Positions 10,898-20,280 are shown, counted from the first letter of the stretch. The stretch is DNA of 22,829 bases from a virus (IMGVR_UViG_3300020583_000158:1-22829), one strand, 5' to 3'. The notes: generated from the sequence alone by a model not told the origin. Program-made: numbers and translations.

Positions 10898-11251
10898 ATG
10901 ACTGTTATTGAAGAAGTTAAGCAAGAAGTTGCTAAGGTTGAAGAGAAAGTAGCAGAAGTTGTTGCCGAAGTTAAGAAGGGCGATGACCGTATTAAGATTG
11001 AAATCGAAGCCACTGAAAAGCTGGCGTTGACCAAAGTAGAGAATGAGTACCTGAAGGCACAGGTGGAGATTCAGCAACTAAGCAACCGCATTCAGCAGGT
11101 GCAGGAAGCAGCCAACAAAGCGCGTACTTCATACAACGCAAAGATGGAAGAGTTGGCAAAGAAGTATGCATTTGACATTAAAAAGTTTGTGTATAACTCT
11201 GTAGAAGAAGTCATTGGAAAGCTGCCAGAAGCAGTGCAGCAAGGTAAGTAA
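10898..11251 (+). CDS. Coiled-coil protein, unknown
   Basis: 117 residues, almost wholly charged heptad-like helix (for example KQEVAKVEEKVAEVVAEVKK and EYLKAQVEIQQLSNRIQQVQ). Strong ribosome site AGGAG before ATG, in the sequence TAGGAGACTCAGAATGAC that recurs exactly before the gene at 13489. It could be a structural or assembly chaperone; no family recognised. Confidence 0.75.
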   Translation: MTVIEEVKQEVAKVEEKVAEVVAEVKKGDDRIKIEIEATEKLALTKVENEYLKAQVEIQQLSNRIQQVQEAANKARTSYNAKMEELAKKYAFDIKKFVYNSVEEVIGKLPEAVQQGK

Positions 11252-11254
11252 ATT

Positions 11255-11800
11255 ATGGGTGACGACACGATAGACTTGTCTCAGGCGTCTACACCTGCGG
11301 TAACTACAACTGCTATCGTAGTCAAGAATGCTAAGGGTGACGGGACCAGCATAAGGCTGAAAGATAGTTCAGGAAAGTTTGTTCGTAAGAATAAACCCAT
11401 GCCGGTTAGCAGTCAAGAAATTAAGCGCATTGGTCGTAAGGCCATGATGAAGGTCAAAGAAGGCGCTAAGAAGACTGAAATACAGGCCATGGTGGAGACC
11501 GCTATAAAGTGGGCCAACTATGATCCCGGTGTAGATGAGAAGGGCAATCCTGTAGCTCCTGATCCAAAAATGGTAGCAGCATCTAAGCAGTGGGCCGACT
11601 GGCTTATGCTTCACTTTGTTGGTAAGCCCGGTCTTACTGAAGAAGACAAAGAAGACAACAAGATTTCCGGCATTAAGTTCGTAGTGTTTGAGAGACCAGA
11701 ACTCATGAACAAAGAAGTAGTTAACTACGAAGACAGACAAAAACAGCCGGATAAACCTGCGTTTGCCGAAGTACTCAGCGTAGAGACAAACGACCAGTAG
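11255..11800 (+). CDS. Unknown protein upstream of TerL, possible small terminase
   Basis: 181 residues. It starts three bases after the previous stop. The N-terminus is low in complexity, then a basic helical stretch (SSQEIKRIGRKAMMKVKEGAKKTEIQAMVE) and ASKQWADWLMLHFVGK follow. Phage small terminase subunits commonly sit directly upstream of the large subunit and have a basic helical DNA-binding N-terminus, so that role is possible. No diagnostic motif is visible. Confidence 0.7.
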   Translation: MGDDTIDLSQASTPAVTTTAIVVKNAKGDGTSIRLKDSSGKFVRKNKPMPVSSQEIKRIGRKAMMKVKEGAKKTEIQAMVETAIKWANYDPGVDEKGNPVAPDPKMVAASKQWADWLMLHFVGKPGLTEEDKEDNKISGIKFVVFERPELMNKEVVNYEDRQKQPDKPAFAEVLSVETNDQ

Positions 11801-11810
11801 AAAGATTTAA

Positions 11811-13478
11811 ATGCCCCGCAAAGTACCAACTGAGGATAAGGCGAGACCGGCATATTTGAATGCTGATGGCACCCTAAATCTAAATAAGATTTTTGAGTTC
11901 CAACCTAAACAGACAGAACTTATTCGTCCTACATCGGTAGATGGAATTATTTACCATTTACCTGTAGCTCCTCAATGTCTATCTGTTGGTGGTATTCGAT
12001 CCGGTAAAACTAGCGGTTGGTTAATGTACTTGGTTATTAACTACTGTTTAGCATGGGAAAAATGCGACATATTGGTTTTGAGACGTACGTTTAAGGAATT
12101 AGAAAGTGGAGCTATTGCCGATTTTAAGGCTTTCGTTCCTCCAGAGCTTTACACGTATAACCCTACAAGCCACGTAGCAACTTTTTTTAACGGCTCTCGC
12201 GTTGTGTTTGGTCATTGCCAGAACAATAAAGAGAGAGATATTGAACAGTACTTAGGACAAGCTTATCCCGGCATCTTGGTTGACGAATGTGGTCAGTTCT
12301 CACCAGAAGCATGGATGATGCTATATTCTCGTAATACAGTTAATGCATCCTGTTTGCCTAATGCTCATGGGCACATGCCCATTCCGTGTATTGTTGGTTG
12401 CACCAACCCTCTCGGTCCACATTATGAATACTACAGAACAGTATTCGTGCAGAAAGAGCCATGGCAGCGACCAGAGGAAGCACGTAAAGACGAAAATGGA
12501 GCATGGTGGGTGCTGGAAGCTGGTGAGTGGAGACTTATCTACGATCCAAAAGCTTACGCATACCAACGCTCTACAGTACTTGACAATTTAAAATTGCTAG
12601 CACGCGACCCGGCTATACTTTCCCGTCTTAACAGCATGCCAAAAGCAAAGCGCGATAAGCTTTTGCTTGGTTTGGATGGAGTAGTAGAGGGTCAATATTT
12701 TGATGTGTTCTCTGAGGATTACCATGTAATCAATTTAAGAGAGGACCCAGACGCCATCATATGGCAACAGTACCAGCCGGTATGGGCATCACAAGACTGG
12801 TCTATGGGTGGTCACTATAACGCAGCTTATTTCTTCACCAAAGCAATGGTGAAGTTGGTAAACGGCGATTATAAACTTAAGACAGTTTGTTTCAAAGAGA
12901 TGGTTCTGACAGGAGGAAAGACCCACAAAGAATGGGCTTCTATCCTAAAGCAGATGTGCAAGCTTCCTAACGGTATGGAAGTAGTTCCTAAAGCTATTTA
13001 CTTTTCTCACGAAAAGTTTTCTAAGCAAGTAACAGCACATAGCCCTGCAGATGAGTATTCAAGAGAATTAAGAGTAGTAGGTTTACCAGCAGTAACTAGA
13101 GCTACCATGGATCGTATAGGTTCAGCAGCGTTGATGTATAACATGCTGAAGAACGGTGAATTGGTAATTCTAGATAATTGTAAAGATATCATCCGATCTA
13201 TTCCAGCACTTATGCGTGATCCTGACCTTATGGATGACGTACTTAAGGTCAATGCCAAAGGCGACGACTGCTATGACGGATTTAGATACGGACTGTACGG
13301 TCAGTTAGCTGGCCGCAAAAAGCCACGAGAACAAGAGGTTGAAGAGCATGCAAAGACTCTTGACCCATTGGCACGACACTTCTACTTAATGAAACTTGCA
13401 TCGGATAAAGCAAATTCTAGCACAATGTTCACGCAAGAGAAGATTCCTCAGTGGCAAGTAAAGATAATTAACCAGTAG
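11811..13478 (+). CDS. terL: Terminase large subunit
   Basis: 555-residue DNA-packaging motor. ATPase domain: Walker A GGIRSGKTS (60-68), Walker B ILVDE (155-159) and a likely motif III TNP near 198-200. Nuclease domain of the RNase H-like type: SQDWSMGG (D329) and the late acidic pair GDDCYDG (485-490). It cuts concatemeric DNA and pumps it through the portal encoded at 15568. It follows the candidate small subunit by ten bases and ends at the ribosome site of the next gene. Confidence 0.93.
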   Translation: MPRKVPTEDKARPAYLNADGTLNLNKIFEFQPKQTELIRPTSVDGIIYHLPVAPQCLSVGGIRSGKTSGWLMYLVINYCLAWEKCDILVLRRTFKELESGAIADFKAFVPPELYTYNPTSHVATFFNGSRVVFGHCQNNKERDIEQYLGQAYPGILVDECGQFSPEAWMMLYSRNTVNASCLPNAHGHMPIPCIVGCTNPLGPHYEYYRTVFVQKEPWQRPEEARKDENGAWWVLEAGEWRLIYDPKAYAYQRSTVLDNLKLLARDPAILSRLNSMPKAKRDKLLLGLDGVVEGQYFDVFSEDYHVINLREDPDAIIWQQYQPVWASQDWSMGGHYNAAYFFTKAMVKLVNGDYKLKTVCFKEMVLTGGKTHKEWASILKQMCKLPNGMEVVPKAIYFSHEKFSKQVTAHSPADEYSRELRVVGLPAVTRATMDRIGSAALMYNMLKNGELVILDNCKDIIRSIPALMRDPDLMDDVLKVNAKGDDCYDGFRYGLYGQLAGRKKPREQEVEEHAKTLDPLARHFYLMKLASDKANSSTMFTQEKIPQWQVKIINQ

Positions 13479-13488
13479 GAGACTCAGA

Positions 13489-13875
13489 ATGACCGGAAGT
13501 GATATTCGACATTTCTTTCGAGAGCTTTTTGGGTCTCGTTTGGTAGAACGTTTGGAAGAAGACCTTGTACGCTTGCGAGCAGACTTTGAAAATCGCCTGC
13601 AAGACAAAGAGTCTATCATCGCTAATTTGAGAGAAGAGAAGCAGCAGTTAATTGCTAAAGTTAATCTCTATGAACTCACAATTATGCCGAGGGCATCTGC
13701 ACAGGGCGCAGAGGTAGTTGCTTACTCTAAACCAACTAAACCCAATTTTTCTAAAGAAATGTTCATGTCTCCACCTGCTATCTCTAACTGGCAACGTTTG
13801 GTAATGGAAAACGATTTAAAAAATGCTAAAGAGCTAGAAGAAGAGAGAAAAGCAAAGGAGACCAAGAGTGTCTGA
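13489..13875 (+). CDS. Coiled-coil protein, unknown
   Basis: 128 residues. Residues about 10-60 form a coiled coil (RLVERLEEDLVRLRADFENR and SIIANLREEKQQLIAK); the C-terminus is charged. The ribosome site and start lie in TAGGAGACTCAGAATGAC, identical to that at 10885-10902. No family recognised. Confidence 0.75.
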   Translation: MTGSDIRHFFRELFGSRLVERLEEDLVRLRADFENRLQDKESIIANLREEKQQLIAKVNLYELTIMPRASAQGAEVVAYSKPTKPNFSKEMFMSPPAISNWQRLVMENDLKNAKELEEERKAKETKSV

Positions 13876-14080
13876 AAAAGAGACTAAGAAAAGCATATGC
13901 CACGTAGGTGTTGACGTGGTTGAAAACGGATTTAAACTTTGCGTTTGCTATAAGAATGAGCCTTCTCTCTCCGAGAGAGCGGGTTGGGTTCCTCCATCAT
14001 TTGGAGAGAGCAAGGATTATGTAGCAAAGACTAAAGCCGATTTGAAGAAACAATTGGAAAAAATAGTTGACGAGATGTAA
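13868..14080 (+). CDS. Small protein, unknown
   Basis: 70 residues starting with GTG, preceded by AGGAG and overlapping the previous gene by eight bases. It begins MSEKETKKSICHVGVDVVENGFKLCV in the middle of a beta-rich pattern and ends in a charged helix. Translational coupling is likely. No family recognised. Confidence 0.65.
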   Translation: MSEKETKKSICHVGVDVVENGFKLCVCYKNEPSLSERAGWVPPSFGESKDYVAKTKADLKKQLEKIVDEM

Positions 14081-14106
14081 GCGGCTACAAAGCCTAGGAG
14101 AATACA

Positions 14107-14574
14107 GTGCCATTTCCAACAAAAGATGGAAGTAAGAAATTTGGTAGCCGTTTTGCTCAGCGTAAATACGATCAGCACCACGGTGCGGCTGAAAAACCGG
14201 CTGAGAAACCAGCGGCATCAGCAGGCGCTAAGCTGATGAATGATGCTCATGAGTCGCAAGAAACTCCTGAGTTTGAATCTGGGGAACAAGAAGGTGCACA
14301 AGAAGGACAACAGCAGCAAGAGGCTCCCGAACAAGTAGTAAAACAGCATGGGAAAGCTCAGCATGTGCACGTTAGTCACGATAATACTAACAATAAGCAT
14401 CATGTGCACTCTGTACATGCAGATGGTCACGTACATGACAGCGATCACGCATCGGCGCAAGAAGCACAGACAGCAGCAAAGCAATTGGGTGGAGGAGACC
14501 AGACGGCTTCCGAACTACCACAAGATGAAGGCGCACCTGAGCCAGACGGCTTTAAGATGCCACGCTTAGCGTAA
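14107..14574 (+). CDS. His-rich low-complexity protein, copy 1
   Basis: 155 residues starting with GTG after AGGAG. The N-terminus (GSKKFGSRFAQRKYDQHHGA) and C-terminus (FKMPRLA) match the next gene. The middle is rich in Gln, Glu and Ala. Residues about 82-118 hold a His-rich block (AQHVHVSHDNTNNKHHVHSV and ADGHVHDSDH) that could bind metal. It has no recognised family. The two neighbours look like a tandem duplication. Confidence 0.75.
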   Translation: MPFPTKDGSKKFGSRFAQRKYDQHHGAAEKPAEKPAASAGAKLMNDAHESQETPEFESGEQEGAQEGQQQQEAPEQVVKQHGKAQHVHVSHDNTNNKHHVHSVHADGHVHDSDHASAQEAQTAAKQLGGGDQTASELPQDEGAPEPDGFKMPRLA

Positions 14575-14589
14575 AAAAGGACAATTCTA

Positions 14590-14961
14590 ATGGCATTTGA
14601 AAGCAAAAGAGAGCCCGGTAAAAAGTTTGGTTCTGTTTATCAACAGCGTAGATTTGATTCCTACGGAGCTACTGAACAGCCAGCCGGTAAAGAATCAAAC
14701 GAAAAAGCTGAGTCACAAGATACAGGTACGGAGAAGCGTGCGGCACACGTGCACTATTCCCATGATCACGATGGTGGCAAGCACAAAGTAACAAAGACCC
14801 ACGAGGACGGTTCTCAGACTACCAGCGAATACAACAGCGCTGCAGAGGCTTATGAAGCTGGTGGAACTGAGCAAGCAACTGATGTTAAAAAGCGTACTCA
14901 TCCAGACCAACAAGGCGCTGAGAGTGAAGAACGCAATTATGAGATGCCTGATCTAGTTTAA
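14590..14961 (+). CDS. His-rich low-complexity protein, copy 2
   Basis: 123 residues, paralogue of the preceding gene: GKKFGSVYQQRRFDSYGATEQP at the start, a shorter His block (AAHVHYSHDHDGGKHKVTKT then HEDGSQT) and YEMPDLV at the end. AAGGA lies before the ATG. The spacing of conserved ends with a variable middle suggests that the ends bind a shared partner. Confidence 0.75.
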   Translation: MAFESKREPGKKFGSVYQQRRFDSYGATEQPAGKESNEKAESQDTGTEKRAAHVHYSHDHDGGKHKVTKTHEDGSQTTSEYNSAAEAYEAGGTEQATDVKKRTHPDQQGAESEERNYEMPDLV

Positions 14962-14977
14962 ATACGGAGAATAGAAT

Positions 14978-15394
14978 ATGAGCACAGGTGTAATTGGAAC
15001 CAATACAAACGGCCAGCCCGTGTTTGCTAACGATCAGTGCACCATCATGGGCATTGTTGCTAGTATTTCAGGTAGTGGATCAACCGCAAGTTGTACGATA
15101 ACTACAAAATCTAATGACAGCATTGTTGTACAGGCCCAAGATTGCTATGCACCTCTTGCAGGTGGACCTGTTAACCCTTTGGATAGCTCTGCGACTAACC
15201 CAGCAGTAGCGCAAGGTGGTATGGAATTTGGAACTGGATTTCAGGTATCGGTAAGAGGAGTTGTTACCGGTCTAGTGTCTGGTTCTGGAAGCACAGCATT
15301 GCTCAGCATTAAACTAGCCAACTCACAGAATTCAGTGAATGCAAGTGCAGGAGCACTTCAGTCCGCCGCAAGCGTGGCTGGAAACCTAGTGTAA
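14978..15394 (+). CDS. Putative beta-rich virion protein, paralogue of 20281 gene
   Basis: 138 residues, Ser/Thr/Gly/Val rich. Two similar halves read as beta strands: CTIMGIVASISGSGSTASCT then SIVVQAQDCYAP, and FQVSVRGVVTGLVSGSGSTA then LLSIKLANSQNSV. The short protein at 20281 shares the pattern (VTIVGTVTSTSSTGPSANVV then TVTVQAQDVAA). A capsid decoration or fibre role is possible from its position but not shown. Confidence 0.7.
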   Translation: MSTGVIGTNTNGQPVFANDQCTIMGIVASISGSGSTASCTITTKSNDSIVVQAQDCYAPLAGGPVNPLDSSATNPAVAQGGMEFGTGFQVSVRGVVTGLVSGSGSTALLSIKLANSQNSVNASAGALQSAASVAGNLV

Positions 15395-15556
15395 ATGCCG
15401 TTTTCATCCAAGGCGCAACAGAGATTCCTTTATGCCCATCCTGAAAAGGTAGGAGGCAAGGAGAAACTGGCAGAGTGGTCGAGCGCCACCAATTTTGATT
15501 CTCTGCCAGAGAAGAAGTCTAAGAAAAAGAAGTTCGCTCACGCACGAAAGAAATAA
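15395..15556 (+). CDS. Small basic phage protein, DUF3008-like
   Basis: 53 residues. It begins MPFSSKAQQRFLYAHPEKVG and has NFDSLPEKKSKKKKFAHARK at the end. The pattern SKAQQRF(L/M)(Y/F)A...P followed by F..LPEK is that of the short DUF3008-type proteins common in phage structural modules; this family name is from memory. The ATG directly abuts the previous stop codon (GTAAATG), so translation is probably coupled. Confidence 0.75.
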   Translation: MPFSSKAQQRFLYAHPEKVGGKEKLAEWSSATNFDSLPEKKSKKKKFAHARKK

Positions 15557-15567
15557 CAGGAGAGCAG

Positions 15568-18201
15568 ATGGCTGACCCAAACGGAGTACCGGCTAACGCA
15601 AATCATGATGGACCAAGCTCGACGGTTCAGCCTGAAAAGCCAGAGGATAGCCCTTTAGGGGTGTATGCGTCCTTCGACTACTCTAGCGAGCCATTTGCTC
15701 AGTTATCAGATGAAGCTAAAGGCACGTTACTACAGCTAGACGGTATAGCTACAAGAACTGACGTAGCCGCTAGAAGATTAGAAGTAGAGCAAGCGTGGGA
15801 AGCTATCCATTTTGATCGTGGGTACCAACACTTGCTGAGAGGTAAACAGGGAGGGTGGATTCTTCCCGGTAACACTACTGGATATGGAGCATCACAACAG
15901 TACACCAACAATGGAATATACGACACAAACGTATATGGACCAAAAGGTGACATCATCGTTGCGGCTCTATCCAGAGAAGTTCCAAAGGTAGAATTTTTCC
16001 CCAATAATCCTGATTACGGCCCAGATATTATCGCTGCTGAAGAAGCCGATAATTTTAAAATGATTTGGGCACGCAATAACAATTTGCATCAGTTGTTGGT
16101 AGACACAGCACGTATATTTTGGAATGAAGATAGAGTCCTATTGTGGACGCGTTACGAGCTTAACGGCCAAGAATACGGCTATGAAGAAGATCAACCAGTT
16201 CCAACAGTACCAGAGGATAGACTAAATCCTCCACCGGCAGTAGAGACAGGGCAGGAAGGTCTTGACGACATTCTTTCTCAAGATACATCCTTAGTTCCTG
16301 AATCTTTAGATATAACTGACCAAGAAGGAGAAGGAGAAGAGCCGGACACAACGGCTGCTCCAGTACGTAAGCCTCTAGGTAGAGAAGTGACATCAGTGTT
16401 TGGTAAGTTGGATCACAAAGTACCTATAGCTGTTGATCACCTAAAAGATATGCAGTTTGTGCAGTTGTTTGAGGATGTTGATGTAGTTATTGCCAAGGCT
16501 AAATTTCCTTGGATTGCAGACAAACTCAAGCCCGGTTCAGATAAAATTTCAGAATCTGAACTAGATAGAATTGCTAGAGAGAATACCAGACAAGCAGTGC
16601 TTGGAGCATATGTTACTGGTGATTCTTTTTCTAGACATATTGTAGTAAAGCATACTTGGTTTCGTCCCTCAATGTTTATGGATGAACAAGTAGATGATGC
16701 AATAAGAGCAGAGTTGCTAGAAAAGTTTCCAGATGGATGCTTGTTAGTTAAAGCAGGATCAGAATTTGCTTTTGCACGCAATGAGAACATGGATGACCAC
16801 CTTGTTATAGGTCACCCTTTCTCAGGCAAAGGTCAAAATCGTAGATCAATGGGAGACGCGTTGATTTCTATTCAAAAGAGAATCAACGATTGGGTTGACT
16901 TGTTGGATGACTACTTCAAGCGCACCGTACCTAAAAAGTGGTACAACGCTGAGGCTTTCGATATGGAGGCTATGAAGAAGAATCCTAATGTTCCGGGTTC
17001 CTCAGGTCCATTCCAAATTCAGCCGGGTTTAACAGCACGAGATCAGTATATGTTCGTGGAAGAAACCCCTCAGCCTCAAGCTGCATTAGCAGATTTTATT
17101 AAGTGGTTTATTTCCGGCCTGTCAGAAGAGATTTCTGGAGCGCTGCCATCGTTGTTTGGTGCAGCCACTGGAGAAGAGACGGTAGGAAATGCAGTAATTC
17201 AGAGAGACCAAGCTCTTCAGCGCGTGGGTTGCCCATGGAACGCAATCCAAGATTTGTTTGCTGAGGCTGCACGACAAGCAGTAAAGTGCGCTGCAGAATG
17301 TAGAGAAGGAAAAAGAATTTCTCAAAACATTCCAGTTGGAGGTAACACAGGAGAAACTAAGAACGTATCCGTTAACACTACGAATTTAGCTAATGGAAAT
17401 GTTCTATGCTACGCCGAATCTAACCCAGCATTCCCAGAATCTTGGCAGCAAAAAGAGTCTAAGATGCTGAAGATGATTGACACTGCAATTCAGAACCCTG
17501 AATTAGCGCAGTGGCTGTTCTCATCGCAGAATCTTCCTATATTGGTCGATGCTATACGAATGAAGAACTTCAAAGTTCCCGGCGCAACCTCTGTTACTAA
17601 GCAAAAGTATGAGTTTGAAACTCTGCTTCGTAGCGGACCTGATCCCAACCCACAGGTTGAACAGGCCAAAGCATCTCTGGAACAAGCACAGGATGGGTAT
17701 CAACAAGCTCAGCAAGCGGCACAATTATCAGGAGGACAACTTCCACCTGAGATGTCTGGTGCAGAGCAGATGATGCAGCAGCTACAACAAGTGATACAAA
17801 GCTTACCTCCTAATATCAGCACTATACCAGTGGCTGAGGATGAAAGCGAAAATCACCAGATTGAAGCTGATACATGTTTTGATTGGATGAATTCCAACGA
17901 AGGTCAAAAATTCAAGTATGGCACGCCGGAACAAAAGGCTGCATATGAGAACGTACACCTGCATTGGAGTGAGCACCTAGCTATGGCAAAGAAAATTGCC
18001 GCAGAGAATGCTCCTCCAGCACAAGCTAAACCTGCAAGTATGTCAATACCTATTGACAAGATGCCAGTAAGCGTGGCGATACAGGCTTTGGCTAAAGATG
18101 GAATTCAAGCCAAGCCGGAAGACTTTGAGCAGCATCAGAAACAACAGTTGAACGATGCAGTAGCTAAGAAAGTTATACCGGATGCAATGAAAACGCAGTA
18201 A
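15568..18201 (+). CDS. Portal protein
   Basis: 877 residues. Portal proteins form the dodecameric ring at one capsid vertex through which TerL moves DNA. It follows TerL in the expected order. The N-terminal region has the aromatic-rich pattern seen in podo- and myovirus-type portals (RLEVEQAWEAIHFDRGYQHL), then the central helices AFDMEAMKKNP, FIKWFISGLSEEISGALPSL and ETVGNAVIQRDQAL. The Gln-rich helical C-terminus (about 680-760) would be the inner barrel. AGGAG precedes the ATG. It is longer than typical portals (500-750), owing to an acidic insert around 215-265. Confidence 0.8.
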   Translation: MADPNGVPANANHDGPSSTVQPEKPEDSPLGVYASFDYSSEPFAQLSDEAKGTLLQLDGIATRTDVAARRLEVEQAWEAIHFDRGYQHLLRGKQGGWILPGNTTGYGASQQYTNNGIYDTNVYGPKGDIIVAALSREVPKVEFFPNNPDYGPDIIAAEEADNFKMIWARNNNLHQLLVDTARIFWNEDRVLLWTRYELNGQEYGYEEDQPVPTVPEDRLNPPPAVETGQEGLDDILSQDTSLVPESLDITDQEGEGEEPDTTAAPVRKPLGREVTSVFGKLDHKVPIAVDHLKDMQFVQLFEDVDVVIAKAKFPWIADKLKPGSDKISESELDRIARENTRQAVLGAYVTGDSFSRHIVVKHTWFRPSMFMDEQVDDAIRAELLEKFPDGCLLVKAGSEFAFARNENMDDHLVIGHPFSGKGQNRRSMGDALISIQKRINDWVDLLDDYFKRTVPKKWYNAEAFDMEAMKKNPNVPGSSGPFQIQPGLTARDQYMFVEETPQPQAALADFIKWFISGLSEEISGALPSLFGAATGEETVGNAVIQRDQALQRVGCPWNAIQDLFAEAARQAVKCAAECREGKRISQNIPVGGNTGETKNVSVNTTNLANGNVLCYAESNPAFPESWQQKESKMLKMIDTAIQNPELAQWLFSSQNLPILVDAIRMKNFKVPGATSVTKQKYEFETLLRSGPDPNPQVEQAKASLEQAQDGYQQAQQAAQLSGGQLPPEMSGAEQMMQQLQQVIQSLPPNISTIPVAEDESENHQIEADTCFDWMNSNEGQKFKYGTPEQKAAYENVHLHWSEHLAMAKKIAAENAPPAQAKPASMSIPIDKMPVSVAIQALAKDGIQAKPEDFEQHQKQQLNDAVAKKVIPDAMKTQ

Positions 18202-18207
18202 GACAAA

Positions 18208-18229
18208 GGGTGCCTACGGGCACCCTTTT
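18208..18229 (+). terminator. Intrinsic terminator after the portal gene
   Basis: GGGTGCC-TACG-GGCACCC followed by TTTTCT, with AAA/TTT flanks extending the stem. It lies six bases after the portal stop codon. Confidence 0.88.
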
Positions 18230-18262
18230 CTATTGACTCAGAAGACTCACGAGGAGCCATAG

Positions 18263-19690
18263 ATGGCTGAATCAGTATTAGATTTCGCTGGCCTAGATGC
18301 TCAGGCTACGGCAGCAGAGAATACCACACCAGAAGTTAACTCAGAAACTACTGAGGTGGAAACCACAGAAACACCTACCGTAGAAACTACTACGGAAGTT
18401 GGCAATGAAACTACAGACTCAGGAAAAGAAGGCGCTGAAGGCAAGACCGAGGTAGCAGCCGGGGATAAGACTGAAGCCACCAAGGAAGAGCTTCCCGGCA
18501 CAGAGAGTACACCTCAGGAAGTTCGTAAGGCATTGAAGGCATTTAAGGATGCTGATCCTAAGAATTCTGCCATGGTTAAGCAGTTGCATGGTGCGTTTGA
18601 GCGCCACGAAGCCTACAAAGCAGAATTCCCTACGGTTCAAGAAGCGCGAGAAGCCAAACAGTTTATCGAGAATATCGGTGGATATGAAGGCTTTGAACAG
18701 CTACAGAACACCTTAAAAAGTGTGGAAGAAAGTGATCATCTTCTTTACTCAGGAGATGCTAAACTTCTAGATAATATCTATGAAGACATGAAGAGTGAAG
18801 GCAAGCAGGACGCGTTTGGTAAGCTGGCTTCCCCGTTCTTAGATAAGTTAAAGGACGTGGATAAGAAGGCATACTACGCTACTCTTACTCCTCATTATGT
18901 TGAGAGCCTAGAAAGAGCGAAGCTTCCCGATGTGATAGCTGCTCTAACTAATTTGGCTGAAGTCGGTGACGAAAAGAGCGTAGCCGAAATTAAAGCTATT
19001 GTTGCTGATATGGGAGATTGGTTTGGTAAGCTAAAAGGCGAAGCGGCCAAAGCAAAACAAGCTCCTACCCCAGAGCAACTAGCACTTAAGGCTGACCGAG
19101 AAAAATTTGAGAAGGAACAGCAAGAATTCAAGACCAACCAAACTAAGGAATTCCAAAGTGCGGTGGGAAAAGAAGCCGAAACTACCAGCAATAACATGTT
19201 GGGTAAGCATTTGACTCCTTTCTTGAAGAGTGCGTATTTCAAAGGGTTTAGCAGAGAGAACCTTCGCCCATTGGCAGCAGAGATTCAGCGTAATTTGCGT
19301 GATGAACTTTCTTCCGACAAAGCTTATCAAACCCAAATGAAGGCCCTATGGGGAGCAAAGACTCCAGACAAAGGTAAAATCCTTCAGTATCACAAGACAA
19401 AAGTTGAAACCATGGCAGATCGCATTGTACGCAGTGCGGTGCAGAGAATGTACCCAGATCATGCCAAAGGCGGTAGCGCAGCCGGTCGTATTGCTGCAGC
19501 TAATCAGAAAAAGGAACAAACACAGAAACAGGATGCTGTAGCTGTGGCTTCCGGTAAGCCCGTGTATGTAGCGGTAAAGCCTAAGAATCTGAATAGAGAT
19601 ATGGACCCCCAAAGCCTGCTAGAAATTGCAGGAAAAGGATACATTCCTGACGGAAAAGGCAAGTGGAAACTGGTAACTTGGAGACGATAA
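18263..19690 (+). CDS. Putative capsid scaffolding protein
   Basis: 475 residues between portal and capsid candidates, the usual scaffold position. The first 90 residues are Thr/Glu rich and disordered (ETTEVETTETPTVETTTEVG). The rest is charged helix with a long coiled segment around 255-300 (LALKADREKFEKEQQEFKTN). No protease motif is visible. GAGGAG lies upstream of the ATG. The role is inferred from position and composition, not from a diagnostic motif. Confidence 0.65.
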   Translation: MAESVLDFAGLDAQATAAENTTPEVNSETTEVETTETPTVETTTEVGNETTDSGKEGAEGKTEVAAGDKTEATKEELPGTESTPQEVRKALKAFKDADPKNSAMVKQLHGAFERHEAYKAEFPTVQEAREAKQFIENIGGYEGFEQLQNTLKSVEESDHLLYSGDAKLLDNIYEDMKSEGKQDAFGKLASPFLDKLKDVDKKAYYATLTPHYVESLERAKLPDVIAALTNLAEVGDEKSVAEIKAIVADMGDWFGKLKGEAAKAKQAPTPEQLALKADREKFEKEQQEFKTNQTKEFQSAVGKEAETTSNNMLGKHLTPFLKSAYFKGFSRENLRPLAAEIQRNLRDELSSDKAYQTQMKALWGAKTPDKGKILQYHKTKVETMADRIVRSAVQRMYPDHAKGGSAAGRIAAANQKKEQTQKQDAVAVASGKPVYVAVKPKNLNRDMDPQSLLEIAGKGYIPDGKGKWKLVTWRR

Positions 19691-19701
19691 GTTACTAAAT
19701 G

Positions 19702-19758
19702 ATTACCTATAGACTAATTACCTATAGGATAGAGTTGAGGGGTGCCAATCCACCCCTC
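19702..19758 (+). terminator. Direct repeat and terminator-like hairpin before an HNH gene
   Basis: ATTACCTATAG occurs twice (19702-19712 and 19717-19727). GAGGGGTG (19737-19744) then pairs over eight bases with CACCCCTC (19751-19758), followed by TTCTC, a weak T-tract. Confidence 0.6.
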
Positions 19759-19784
19759 TTCTCGACTTGATTGGAAGGTTCACA

Positions 19785-20246
19785 TTGTTGAATTCAGAAA
19801 AGAATAAAATTAGATACAATGATTTGAAATCCAAAGGTTTATGTGTTTGTTGTGGTGATAGTCCGGCTGTTGTTCCTAGCGGTCACGGCAGACCTACCAT
19901 CAAATTCTGTATAGAATGTAGAAATCGCATAAATCAAGGAAGAAGCGAAAAAAGATTACAACAAAAGTCCTTAGTATTGACACATTATGGTCCCAATAAT
20001 AAGCTTAAATGTTGTTGGGATGGATGTGAAGTGTGTGATCCTGATATGTTGAGTTTGGACCATATAGATAACACGGGAAATGAAGATAGAAAGAAAACAG
20101 GTCTGAGCGGTATCACTCTTTATTACAAACTAATAAAACAAGGGTTCCCTCAAGGATTTCAAACTCTGTGCCACAATCACCAATGGAAAAAGGAAATACT
20201 AAGAAGACGTGCTGATATAAACGGCACACCAACGTGGCGCAAGTAA
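19785..20246 (+). CDS. HNH endonuclease
   Basis: About 153 residues. N-terminal Cys pairs (GLCVCCGD and CIECRN) are followed by the HNH core CCWDGCEVCDPDMLSLDHIDNTG and FQTLCHNHQWKKEI, with DH as the catalytic pair. This is a common phage HNH type, often a free-standing homing nuclease. The start is taken as TTG at 19785, with GGAAGG six bases upstream; an in-frame TTG at 19767 is possible. It lies between the scaffold and capsid genes. Confidence 0.82.
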   Translation: MLNSEKNKIRYNDLKSKGLCVCCGDSPAVVPSGHGRPTIKFCIECRNRINQGRSEKRLQQKSLVLTHYGPNNKLKCCWDGCEVCDPDMLSLDHIDNTGNEDRKKTGLSGITLYYKLIKQGFPQGFQTLCHNHQWKKEILRRRADINGTPTWRK

Positions 20247-20280
20247 TATTGCTGCCATGAAATCAAATTAGGAGATAAAC

